17,868 bases of DNA, from assembly GCA_900769075.1 (NCBI GenBank), contig CAAGFE010000041.1, positions 1 through 17,868 on the forward strand, given 5' to 3'. Positions 6,367 to 12,807 of this stretch are shown here, piece by piece. Both the position numbers and the translations under genes were made by a program. Within the stretch, counting starts at the first letter, position 1, and each line of letters opens with the position of its first letter. The stretch is from Clostridia bacterium (GTDB lineage: Bacteria; Bacillota; Clostridia; Christensenellales; Aristaeellaceae). The notes beneath the pieces are model-generated. The model saw only the letters and a list, made by a program, of their open reading frames with translations, was not told where the DNA came from and searched no databases.

Positions 6367-7982
6367 AAACCGTCAAGCGCATGCTGCTGCCCCTGCTGCT
6401 CGTTTCCTGCCTGCTGCTGAGCGGCTGCCACGGCGCGCAGGACAAGGACGCGTTCCTCCTGCCCGCCGCGTTCGACGAGAGCCGCACCTACGACATCACC
6501 TTCTGGGCCAAGACGGAGAGCAACGTCACCCAGGCGAATATCTACAAGGCCGCCATCGAGCAGTTCCAGCAGATCTACCCCAACATCCGCGTGACCCTCA
6601 AGCTCTACACCGATTACGGCCGCATCTATCAGGATGTGATCACCAACATCGCCACCAATTCCACCCCCAACGTGTGCATCACCTATCCTGACCACATCGC
6701 GACCTACCTGACCGGTAACAACTGCGTCGTGCCGCTGGAAACCCTGTTCACCGATGCCAACTACGGCCTGGGCGGGCGGGAAATCCGCTTCGACGCGCCC
6801 ACGCTGGCGGAGATGATTCCGGAGTTCCTTGGCGAATGCGAGCTGAACGGGCACACCTACGCCGTGCCCTACATGCGCTCCACCGAGATGTGCTACATCA
6901 ACAAGACCTATGTGGAACGCCTGGGGTACACGGTGCCCGACGTGCTGACCTGGGACTTTGTGTGGGAGGTGTCCGAGGCGGCGCTGGCAAAGGACGAGAA
7001 CGGCAACTACCTCGTCAGCGGACAGCCCACCATGATTCCCTTCATCTACAAGTCCACCGACAACATGATGATTCAGCTCCTCCGCCAGATGGGCGCGGGC
7101 TATTCCACCGCGGACGGCGAGGTGCTGCTCTTCAACGATGATACCCGCGCCGTGCTGAAAACCGTTGCCGGGCATGTGACCTCCGGCGCGTTTTCCACCT
7201 TCAAGATCTCCAGCTACCCTGCCAACTGGCTGAACGCGGGCCAGTGCATCTTTGCCATCGACTCGACAGCCGGCTCCACCTGGATGGGCTCCGATGCGCC
7301 CCTGGTGGACATCGACAAGGACAAGATGGTGGACTTCGAAACCGCCGTGCGGATCATCCCCCAGGTGGACCCCGACCACCCGCAGATGATCTCCCAGGGG
7401 CCGTCCATGTGCGTGTTCAACAAGGAGGATCCCCAGGAGGTGCTGGCGTCCTGGATTTTCGTGCAGTACCTGCTCTCCAACGATGTGCAGATCGCCTACG
7501 CCAGCACCGAGGGCTATGTCCCGGTGACCACCAAGGCCCAGCAATCCCCCGAATACGCGGATTATCTCTCCCGCGGCGGCGAGGACAACAGCCTCCACTA
7601 TGCCGTCAAGCTGGACGCGACCCGGCTGCTTATCGAGCATGTGGGCGACACCTTTGTGACCCCGGTGTTCAACGGTTCCGCGTCCCTGCGTGACGCTGCC
7701 GGGCAGATGATCGAGGAGGTCGCCAAGGGCATCCGCCGCAAAAAGGTGATTGATGATGCGTTCATTGACGACCTGTATGCCAGGATGGTCAACCTCTACC
7801 GTCTGGACCAGATCAATCCCCAGGGCGCGGCGGAGGAAGGCGAATCCCAGCGGGCTGACCTTGGCCCGCTCCCCGGAACGGCCGTGGCGCTGCTGGCGGG
7901 TCTGGCCCTGGTCTGGGCCGGGATTCTCGCCTATGTGATTTCCGAATGGGTACGCAGACAAAAGCACTCAAAGTGCAGATAA
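6363..7982 (+). CDS. ABC transporter solute-binding lipoprotein with C-terminal membrane anchor
   Basis: The 539-residue protein is the extracellular ligand receptor of the importer. It starts with a lipoprotein signal peptide and a clear lipobox, LSGC (19-22), so Cys22 should be lipidated after cleavage. The body is a family-1 sugar-binding-protein fold, recognisable from the TYDITFWAK opening and IEQFQQIYPNIRVTL. It is about 100 residues longer than the usual 420-450. The extra part is a linker, a hydrophobic helix (about 506-526, AVALLAGLALVWAGILAYVI) and a basic tail WVRRQKHSK, which predicts a second, inward-facing membrane anchor. It is the last gene of the operon, whereas binding proteins usually come first. 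UgpB-like and oligosaccharide-binding relatives are both possible; the ligand is not determined. Confidence 0.9.
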   Translation: MKTVKRMLLPLLLVSCLLLSGCHGAQDKDAFLLPAAFDESRTYDITFWAKTESNVTQANIYKAAIEQFQQIYPNIRVTLKLYTDYGRIYQDVITNIATNSTPNVCITYPDHIATYLTGNNCVVPLETLFTDANYGLGGREIRFDAPTLAEMIPEFLGECELNGHTYAVPYMRSTEMCYINKTYVERLGYTVPDVLTWDFVWEVSEAALAKDENGNYLVSGQPTMIPFIYKSTDNMMIQLLRQMGAGYSTADGEVLLFNDDTRAVLKTVAGHVTSGAFSTFKISSYPANWLNAGQCIFAIDSTAGSTWMGSDAPLVDIDKDKMVDFETAVRIIPQVDPDHPQMISQGPSMCVFNKEDPQEVLASWIFVQYLLSNDVQIAYASTEGYVPVTTKAQQSPEYADYLSRGGEDNSLHYAVKLDATRLLIEHVGDTFVTPVFNGSASLRDAAGQMIEEVAKGIRRKKVIDDAFIDDLYARMVNLYRLDQINPQGAAEEGESQRADLGPLPGTAVALLAGLALVWAGILAYVISEWVRRQKHSKCR

Positions 7983-7986
7983 ACGA

Positions 7987-8015
7987 TTGATTTTTTGCAA
8001 ATATGCTTGTATAAT
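7987..8015 (+). promoter_or_regulatory. Promoter of the secreted protein gene
   Basis: TTGATT (7987-7992), a 17-bp spacer and TATAAT (8010-8015). It begins five bases after the binding-protein stop, with no terminator between, so the gene at 8061 may be expressed both from here and by read-through from the transporter operon. Confidence 0.75.
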
Positions 8016-8060
8016 AGTCGCGTACCCCGAATTCTAACGAACATTTGGAGGGAAACGAAC

Positions 8061-8762
8061 ATGAAGAAGATCGTTGCAATGCTGCTGGCCCTGATGATGC
8101 TGGGCTGCGTCGCCGTTGCGGAGGAGGCTCCCGCTGTGGAGGCCAAGTCCGAGGGCGTGATGACCTATGCTGAGTACGCCGCTGCCGAGATGGAAACAGA
8201 GGTCGTGATCGAGTGCTATGTACAGGACACCCAGTCCTGGTGGGACAACAAGATCACCGTGTACGCCGCTGATCAGGAGGGCGCCTACTTCCTGTACAAC
8301 ATGGCCTGCTCCGAGGAGGATGCTGCCAAGCTGGTGCCCGGCACCAAGATCAAGGTGACCGGCTTCAAGGGCTCCTGGGCCGAGGAAGTGGAAGTCATGG
8401 ACGCGACCTTCGAATTCGTCGAGGGCGGCATCGGCTACATCGCCGAGCCCATTGACCTGACCGCCGTGCTGGGCACCGAAGAGCTGATCTCCTACCAGAA
8501 CCAGCTGGCTGTGTTCAAGGGCGTGACCGTGAAGGCCATCGAGTACAAGAACGGCGAGCCCGGTGACGACATCTATGTCACCGTGACCTATGCGGATGCG
8601 GATTACAGCTTCTGCGTGGAGCGCTACCTGACCGGCCCCGAAACCGAAGTGTATGCTGCGGTTGGCGCGCTGAAGGCCGGCGACGTGGTGGATGTGACCG
8701 GCTTCGTGTACTGGTACAATGGCATCAACACCCACATCACCGCTGTGGCTGCCGCTGAATAA
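8061..8762 (+). CDS. Secreted protein with two similar OB-fold-like halves
   Basis: I do not recognise a named family for this 233-residue protein. The N-terminus is a signal peptide (KKIVAMLLALMMLGC, likely cut after AVA at residue 20). Cys16 sits in a poor lipobox (Met at -3), so signal peptidase I is favoured. Two halves look related: each has beta-rich segments ending in a G-x-x-x-x-VTGF turn (VTGF at 99-102 and 212-215), reminiscent of OB-fold domains. The composition is acidic, without catalytic motifs I can name. The start at 8061 has a GGAGGG site. It lies just downstream of the importer operon but has its own promoter, so a functional link to transport is only positional. Binding of a ligand at the cell surface is a guess. 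Confidence 0.75.
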   Translation: MKKIVAMLLALMMLGCVAVAEEAPAVEAKSEGVMTYAEYAAAEMETEVVIECYVQDTQSWWDNKITVYAADQEGAYFLYNMACSEEDAAKLVPGTKIKVTGFKGSWAEEVEVMDATFEFVEGGIGYIAEPIDLTAVLGTEELISYQNQLAVFKGVTVKAIEYKNGEPGDDIYVTVTYADADYSFCVERYLTGPETEVYAAVGALKAGDVVDVTGFVYWYNGINTHITAVAAAE

Positions 8763-8776
8763 TCGGGCAAAGACGA

Positions 8777-8809
8777 AGGGCTCGCTCCGATCAAACTGGA
8801 GCGAGCCCT
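8777..8809 (+). repeat. Left terminal hairpin of the convergent spacer
   Basis: AGGGCTCGCTCC (8777-8788) and GGAGCGAGCCCT (8798-8809) form a perfect 12-bp stem with a 9-nt loop, 14 bp after the secreted-protein stop. It has no T-tract on the plus strand. The sequence just after it (8808-8826) is a degenerate inverted copy of the shared 19-mer (15 of 19). Confidence 0.8.
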
Positions 8810-8834
8810 CAGACCATCAAAAAAGCCCGCAACC

Positions 8835-8868
8835 GCGATGATCTCTGCACAAAGGCAGAGATCATCGC
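8835..8868. repeat. Perfect 14-bp hairpin
   Basis: The left arm GCGATGATCTCTGC (8835-8848) pairs with 8855-8868 around a 6-nt loop. Read on the minus strand, a run of six T lies ten bases beyond the stem (8824-8819), so it might assist termination of the minus-strand operon ending at 9077. Confidence 0.75.
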
Positions 8869-8884
8869 TTGCTGCGTTGACTGC

Positions 8885-8935
8885 ACCTGCCAATTTCGGT
8901 CATTTACGTCCGAGTAAACTCCCTCATTGGCAGGT
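8885..8935. repeat. 10-bp inverted repeat with inner stem
   Basis: ACCTGCCAAT (8885-8894) pairs perfectly with ATTGGCAGGT (8926-8935). A smaller stem, TTTAC/GTAAA (8903-8907 and 8914-8918), lies in the loop. It forms part of the internal body of the composite spacer element. Confidence 0.7.
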
Positions 8936-8981
8936 TGGTCGCCTTGCCTTGCAGCCTTTTTTGAAGATCTGCAAATCATCG

Positions 8982-9036
8982 ACTTTGTCGATGCTTTGAG
9001 GGCTCGCTCCAGGATGGATTGGAGCGAGCCCTTTTT
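8982..9036 (+). terminator. 19-mer plus terminator hairpin (element copy 2)
   Basis: The 19-mer ACTTTGTCGATGCTTTGAG (8982-9000) leads into AGGGCTCGCTCC (8999-9010), a 10-nt loop, GGAGCGAGCCCT (9021-9032) and TTTTT (9032-9036). This is a strong plus-strand terminator, and probably the main stop for the secreted-protein transcript before it meets the convergent phosphodiesterase gene. Confidence 0.8.
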
Positions 9037-9076
9037 GCATGCATTCGGACATATCCAAGGGGCACGCCAGGAACGG

Positions 9077-9895
9077 TTATTCCGGCTTCCGTGCCTCAAA
9101 CCGCTCAAAAATCTGCAGATCCCACTTGGCGCGCAGCTTGTCCATATCCTCCTGGGAGCGCACCGTCCAGGCGACAAACCAGGGCCTCATCAGCCGCAGC
9201 AGATGGATCGGGAGGCTGTGCCACTTGACCGACTGGGCGCTGAAGGCGATGAAATCCGGCCGGGACAGCGTATTCTGCAGCATGGACGCAATGCCCAGAT
9301 TGCGGAGGAACAGACGAGCGGTTTTGCCCTTGCCTGCTTCATCGAAGGCCAGCTGACCGCGGATGATCTCCGGGGCATGGATGCGGAACCACTTGACCGC
9401 GTTGGGGGAAAAGCTCTCCAGGCACCAGGCGCCGTCGTAGCGCTGCATGCGCTCGTAAACCGCCTGGGAAAGCTCGGCGTGATTGGCGTTTTCCACCTTG
9501 ACCTCAACGATCAGCGGACTGCGCCCCCCGACGGCTTCCAGCACCTCGTCGAAGGTCGGGATGGGTTCGCCGTTGGGCAGCTTGCAGGCGCGGACCTCCT
9601 CAAGGGTGCTTTCCGCGATGCGCTTGTCCACCCCGGTCATGCGCTTGAGGCTGTCATCGTGATGCACCACCAGCGCGCCGTCCTTGGTGCGGTGAACGTC
9701 CAGCTCGATGCCGTAGCCCTTTTCCACCGCCGCGCGGAAGGCAGCCAGGCTGTTTTCGGGGCGTTCGTCGTTCCACAGTCCGCGGTGGGCATAGTCAACG
9801 CCCATCAGGGGCGTGATGTCCCGCCGGGGAAGGTTGGGGCGGATCAGATCCGCATAGATCAGCAGGAGCAAAAGAAGCAGGATGATCACGGTCAT
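9077..9895 (-). CDS. Glycerophosphodiester phosphodiesterase with N-terminal membrane anchor
   Basis: The 272-residue enzyme hydrolyses glycerophosphodiesters to glycerol-3-phosphate and an alcohol. It has a short hydrophobic N-terminus (VIILLLLLLLIYA) likely acting as an uncleaved anchor. The GDPD TIM-barrel motifs follow: HRG with His37, ERPENS, ELDVH with Glu64 and Asp66, and HHD with His79, then an EVKVE strand and a late AWTV strand. All expected catalytic and metal residues are present. The start at 9895 lies 3 bp after the MFS stop, and its GGAGG site is inside the end of the MFS gene, so the two are translationally coupled. It is the last gene of the minus-strand operon. A link to the CUT1 importer on the other strand (glycerol-phosphate uptake) is conceivable but not shown. 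Confidence 0.92.
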   Translation of the reverse strand: MTVIILLLLLLLIYADLIRPNLPRRDITPLMGVDYAHRGLWNDERPENSLAAFRAAVEKGYGIELDVHRTKDGALVVHHDDSLKRMTGVDKRIAESTLEEVRACKLPNGEPIPTFDEVLEAVGGRSPLIVEVKVENANHAELSQAVYERMQRYDGAWCLESFSPNAVKWFRIHAPEIIRGQLAFDEAGKGKTARLFLRNLGIASMLQNTLSRPDFIAFSAQSVKWHSLPIHLLRLMRPWFVAWTVRSQEDMDKLRAKWDLQIFERFEARKPE

Positions 9896-9898
9896 GGG

Positions 9899-11203
9899 TT
9901 AATCCTCCACATCCAGGGCCTCCAGGCCCTTTTTCGCTGCAGGGCGGCTGTCGCCGTGGCGGACGCCGCTCATGGTGCACATCGCCAGCGTCATCATGAT
10001 GAAAGCGTAGGGGAAGAGCGTCCAGTAGCCCACATGCTCCAGCAGCGCGCCGGACAGGATGGGTGTGAGCACCTGGGCCGCCATGGAGAAGGTGTAGTAC
10101 AGCCCGGTATACTTGCCCACGTTGCTGCCGGAGGCCAGCTCCACCACCATGGGGTAGCTGTTGACGCCGATGGACGCCCAGCCCATGCCCACCAGGGCGA
10201 AGCACAGGTACGCCGCGATGCTCAGCCCCTTGAGCATTCCCGCCGCGAGGAAGGCGGCCATCAGCAGGGAAATGCCGCCCTGGATCATCCGCTTGCGCCC
10301 GAATCTGCTGGACAGCTGCCCCACGGGCCAGTAGCTGAGGATCGCCACCACCGTTGCCACCAGCACGCAGTTGGCGGCGGAGGTTTCGGCCACATGAAGC
10401 ACCTGCATCGCATATTTGCTGAAGGCGGTGGTGACCGCGTTGTAGCCCATGAACCACAGGCTCACGGAGCAGAGGATCAGCACGAGGGAGAGCCTCTCGG
10501 GGGCGGAGAGCTTGCGATCGGGGGTGTTCTCCGCCGGTGCGGCGGACTTGTCCGCCTCCAGGCGGAGGTTGACGTCATCCGCTTCCGCCGCCAGACGGCG
10601 CTCGGGGATCACGCAGCGGATCACCAGCATCGCGCCTGCCAGCAGCACGGCAACGGCAGCATACAGGTAGGTATAATCGCTGACGGTCTGGCCCGATGCA
10701 TCCACGGTTTTGACCAGCAGCAGGTTGGTCAGCGCCAGCACCAGCGCGCCGCCGATGGCGCCCATCAGGTTGATGATGGCGTTGGCCTTGGAGCGCAGCG
10801 GCTTGGGGGTCACGTCCGGCATCAGCGCCACGGTGGGGGAGCGGAAGGTGGCCATCACGATGAGCAGCAGCGCCAGCAGCGCCAGAAACGCCGGCAGCGG
10901 GGCGAACTTCGCAAAGAGCGGCACCGCCATCGCCAGGCACGCCGCGCCCAGCCCGCCCAGCAGCATGAAGGGCATGCGGCGGCCCATTTTCAGCGGGCAT
11001 CTGTCCGACAGCGCGCCGAAGAGCGGCAGCAGGAACAGCGCCACGATGTTGTCCATCGCCATCACCACGCCGGATGCGGTATCCCCCAGAGCGTAGGTGT
11101 TCTTGAGAATCAGGGGAACGGAGAAATCGTACAGCTGCCAGAAGGCACAGATGGACATGAAGGCCAGACCGATCAGGGACGTTCGCTTGACGTTGAGCTT
11201 CAT
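9899..11203 (-). CDS. MFS transporter (GPH/SLC45-like)
   Basis: The 434-residue membrane protein has about twelve hydrophobic helices in two halves. The loop after helix 2 reads GALSDRCPLKMGRRMPF, the D-R-x-x-x-x-x-GRR-x-P signature seen in glycoside/cation symporters and sucrose-type (SLC45-like) carriers rather than drug-efflux families. The start at 11203 is chosen because AAGGAGG lies just upstream at 11211-11217; the open frame extends 12 codons further without a better site. It sits between a GyrI-like ligand-binding protein and a phosphodiesterase in a tight operon. The substrate could be a glycoside or other small solute; drug export cannot be excluded given the neighbour. Confidence 0.85.
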   Translation of the reverse strand: MKLNVKRTSLIGLAFMSICAFWQLYDFSVPLILKNTYALGDTASGVVMAMDNIVALFLLPLFGALSDRCPLKMGRRMPFMLLGGLGAACLAMAVPLFAKFAPLPAFLALLALLLIVMATFRSPTVALMPDVTPKPLRSKANAIINLMGAIGGALVLALTNLLLVKTVDASGQTVSDYTYLYAAVAVLLAGAMLVIRCVIPERRLAAEADDVNLRLEADKSAAPAENTPDRKLSAPERLSLVLILCSVSLWFMGYNAVTTAFSKYAMQVLHVAETSAANCVLVATVVAILSYWPVGQLSSRFGRKRMIQGGISLLMAAFLAAGMLKGLSIAAYLCFALVGMGWASIGVNSYPMVVELASGSNVGKYTGLYYTFSMAAQVLTPILSGALLEHVGYWTLFPYAFIMMTLAMCTMSGVRHGDSRPAAKKGLEALDVED

Positions 11204-11235
11204 GGGGCTTCCTCCTTGGACGGGTCGGGGGGAAA

Positions 11236-11694
11236 TCAAAGCCTGCGGATAGGAAAGAGCATGTAGTTCCTGCCATTTGCGGGGTCGGTGAAGTCATGCA
11301 CCGCCCCGGCGAGGGTCAGCCCCTGGGCGGCAATGGCCTGAAGGGTGCGCGGAAACACGTCCGGCGCATTGTTTTCCACGCGGATGTACTCAAAGCCGGG
11401 AATGTCCCAGCGGGTCCAGCCGTCGGGCGCCACCGCGTCCTCCCGAACCTCCACGCCCGCCAGATACAGGCCCCGGGTGAAGCCGTCCTCCCAGGGGCGG
11501 AAGCTGCGGCTGAGATCGCTCATCGCGCCCCACACACCCGCCAGGGAGCCGTCCGCGTTCCTCTTTGCCAGATGGGCTACCTCACCGAAGCGCCCGTTGG
11601 CCTTCTCCCACAAGGCCTGGATAAAGCCCGGGCCGTCCGTGGTGGCGCCCTCCATGCCGATCACGGCGAAGGCGGGCTTCACGATGCGTTCCAT
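11236..11694 (-). CDS. Stand-alone GyrI-like small-molecule-binding protein
   Basis: The 152-residue protein matches the length and pattern of single GyrI-like/AraC-effector-binding domains: an opening strand (PAFAVIGMEG), a helix with LWEKANGRFGEV, a central strand-turn with WEDGFTRGLYLAGVEV, then WTRWDIPGFEYIRVEN and a final NYMLFPI strand. It has no DNA-binding domain. Such proteins bind hydrophobic compounds, act as gyrase or toxin inhibitors, or in some cases hydrolyse ligands. The ATG at 11694 has a GAGGAGG site. It is the third gene of the operon, 12 bp after the yacL-like gene and 32 bp before the transporter. Function in this operon is unknown. Confidence 0.8.
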   Translation of the reverse strand: MERIVKPAFAVIGMEGATTDGPGFIQALWEKANGRFGEVAHLAKRNADGSLAGVWGAMSDLSRSFRPWEDGFTRGLYLAGVEVREDAVAPDGWTRWDIPGFEYIRVENNAPDVFPRTLQAIAAQGLTLAGAVHDFTDPANGRNYMLFPIRRL

Positions 11695-11706
11695 GGCGAT
11701 GCCTCC

Positions 11707-12783
11707 TCAGTCGTTCAGCTTGGCAAAGACCATGCGGCCCGCGCTGGTTTGCAGCACGCTGGTCACGGTGACCTCCACCGTGCAACCGATGGACGCGCTG
11801 CCGCCCTCGACCACCAGCATGGTGCCATCCTCCAGATAGCCCACGCCCTGCCCGGCCTCGCGGCCCTCCTTGGTCAGGCGGACGCTCAGCACATCGCCCG
11901 CGGTGGTGACGGTGCGCAGCGCCATCGCCAGGTCGTTCAGGTTGACCACCGGCAGGCCCGCCACCCGCGCGGCCTTGTGCATCAAGGCGTCCGCGGTGAG
12001 CAGGGTCGCGTTCTTTTCGCGGACGAGGGTCATCAGGGCGACGTCGCTTTCGATGGGCGCGGGGCCGTCGGTGGCCTCGACCTGCAGGGCGCGTCCGGCG
12101 GCCTGGAGCGCCGAAACCGTGTCCAGCCCGCGCTGTCCGCGCAGACGCTTGGCGCCGTCGGCGGATTCCGCCATCTCCCGCAATTCCGCCAGGATGAAGT
12201 CCCCCGTCATCAGCGTGCCGTCCAGCACGCCCGTGCGCGCCACCGCCGCGATGCGCCCATCCATCAGCACGGATGCGTCCAGCACCTTGATGGCGGCAGA
12301 CGGTCTGCCCTTGCGCAGGTGCCCCTGCTCCATCAGCACGGCCATGTCCTCCGCCCGGCGCGCGCCCAGGGTCAGCCCGAGCACGCCGAACACCACATAC
12401 AGGATGGCGGACACCGCCATGGTGAAGATGGAATCCCCCAGGAAGTGGAGGATCTGCGTCAGGAGCGAGGCGATCAGCAGCCCGCCTATCAGCCAGATGA
12501 CCATGGAAAGCAGCTGGGTGGTGGTCAGGGCTTCGGTGTGTTTTTCCAGCGCGGTCATCGAATCCGACCACCAGGCGACGATCCGGGGAGTCAGCAGATG
12601 GGCGGCGAGGATGCCCAGGGCGCTCATCCCCACATAGAGCAGGATCAGCAGCCACAGCTCAAGCGGCTGGGGGTTGGTCATGCCGTGCACCTGCACGCAC
12701 AGGAAGGCCACCGCCGTGCCAGCCCCCGCGCCTGCCGCGTACAGCAGCGTCCGGAGCAGGTTCTTCAATACTTTTGATCTCAT
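11707..12783 (-). CDS. Membrane-anchored PIN/TRAM-domain protein (YacL-like)
   Basis: The 358-residue protein has four predicted membrane helices (about 10-32, 42-63, 91-110, 119-140), a PIN nuclease domain (about 164-290) and a C-terminal TRAM domain (about 293-354). The PIN acidic residues are in place: Asp169 in VLDAS, Glu200, Asp247 in ESDVAL and Asp265 in LTADA. This layout is that of Bacillus YacL, a predicted membrane-bound RNase whose substrate is not established. The ATG at 12783 follows a GGGAGA site and lies 24 bp after the radA stop. The radA-yacL neighbourhood is common in Bacillota, where disA often sits between them; here it is absent. Confidence 0.92.
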   Translation of the reverse strand: MRSKVLKNLLRTLLYAAGAGAGTAVAFLCVQVHGMTNPQPLELWLLILLYVGMSALGILAAHLLTPRIVAWWSDSMTALEKHTEALTTTQLLSMVIWLIGGLLIASLLTQILHFLGDSIFTMAVSAILYVVFGVLGLTLGARRAEDMAVLMEQGHLRKGRPSAAIKVLDASVLMDGRIAAVARTGVLDGTLMTGDFILAELREMAESADGAKRLRGQRGLDTVSALQAAGRALQVEATDGPAPIESDVALMTLVREKNATLLTADALMHKAARVAGLPVVNLNDLAMALRTVTTAGDVLSVRLTKEGREAGQGVGYLEDGTMLVVEGGSASIGCTVEVTVTSVLQTSAGRMVFAKLND

Positions 12784-12807
12784 ACATTTCTCCCGTGCCG
12801 AACAATG

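Larger units (their letters stand above)
8763..9076. other. Gene-free convergent spacer packed with hairpins
   Basis: This 314-bp stretch lies between two convergent genes and holds no gene I can support. It contains four perfect hairpins in a row (8777-8809, 8835-8868, 8885-8935, 8999-9032) and the 19-mer shared with the window ends (8982-9000). The outer two hairpins have identical 12-bp arms, so the whole segment reads as an inverted repeat with about 44-bp imperfect ends. A minus-strand open frame crosses it but is probably fortuitous. Confidence 0.7.

Noticed and set aside
6237..7967. A 576-codon open frame on the minus strand opposite the binding protein
   Set aside because: Shadow of the solute-binding protein gene, which has a lipobox, coupled start and family pattern.
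8809..9177. A 122-codon minus-strand open frame across the hairpin-rich spacer
   Set aside because: It runs through four perfect hairpins and into the phosphodiesterase gene in another frame, with no family motif. It is more likely a by-product of the repeat element, though its translation may be a useful probe for other copies.
8927..11266. A 779-codon open frame on the plus strand opposite the phosphodiesterase and MFS genes
   Set aside because: Low-complexity His/Gln/Gly-rich translation with no ribosome binding site of note; the minus strand carries clear GDPD and MFS signatures.
11296..12777. A 493-codon open frame on the plus strand opposite the PIN/TRAM gene
   Set aside because: Low-complexity translation; the opposite strand has the PIN acidic residues and four membrane helices.
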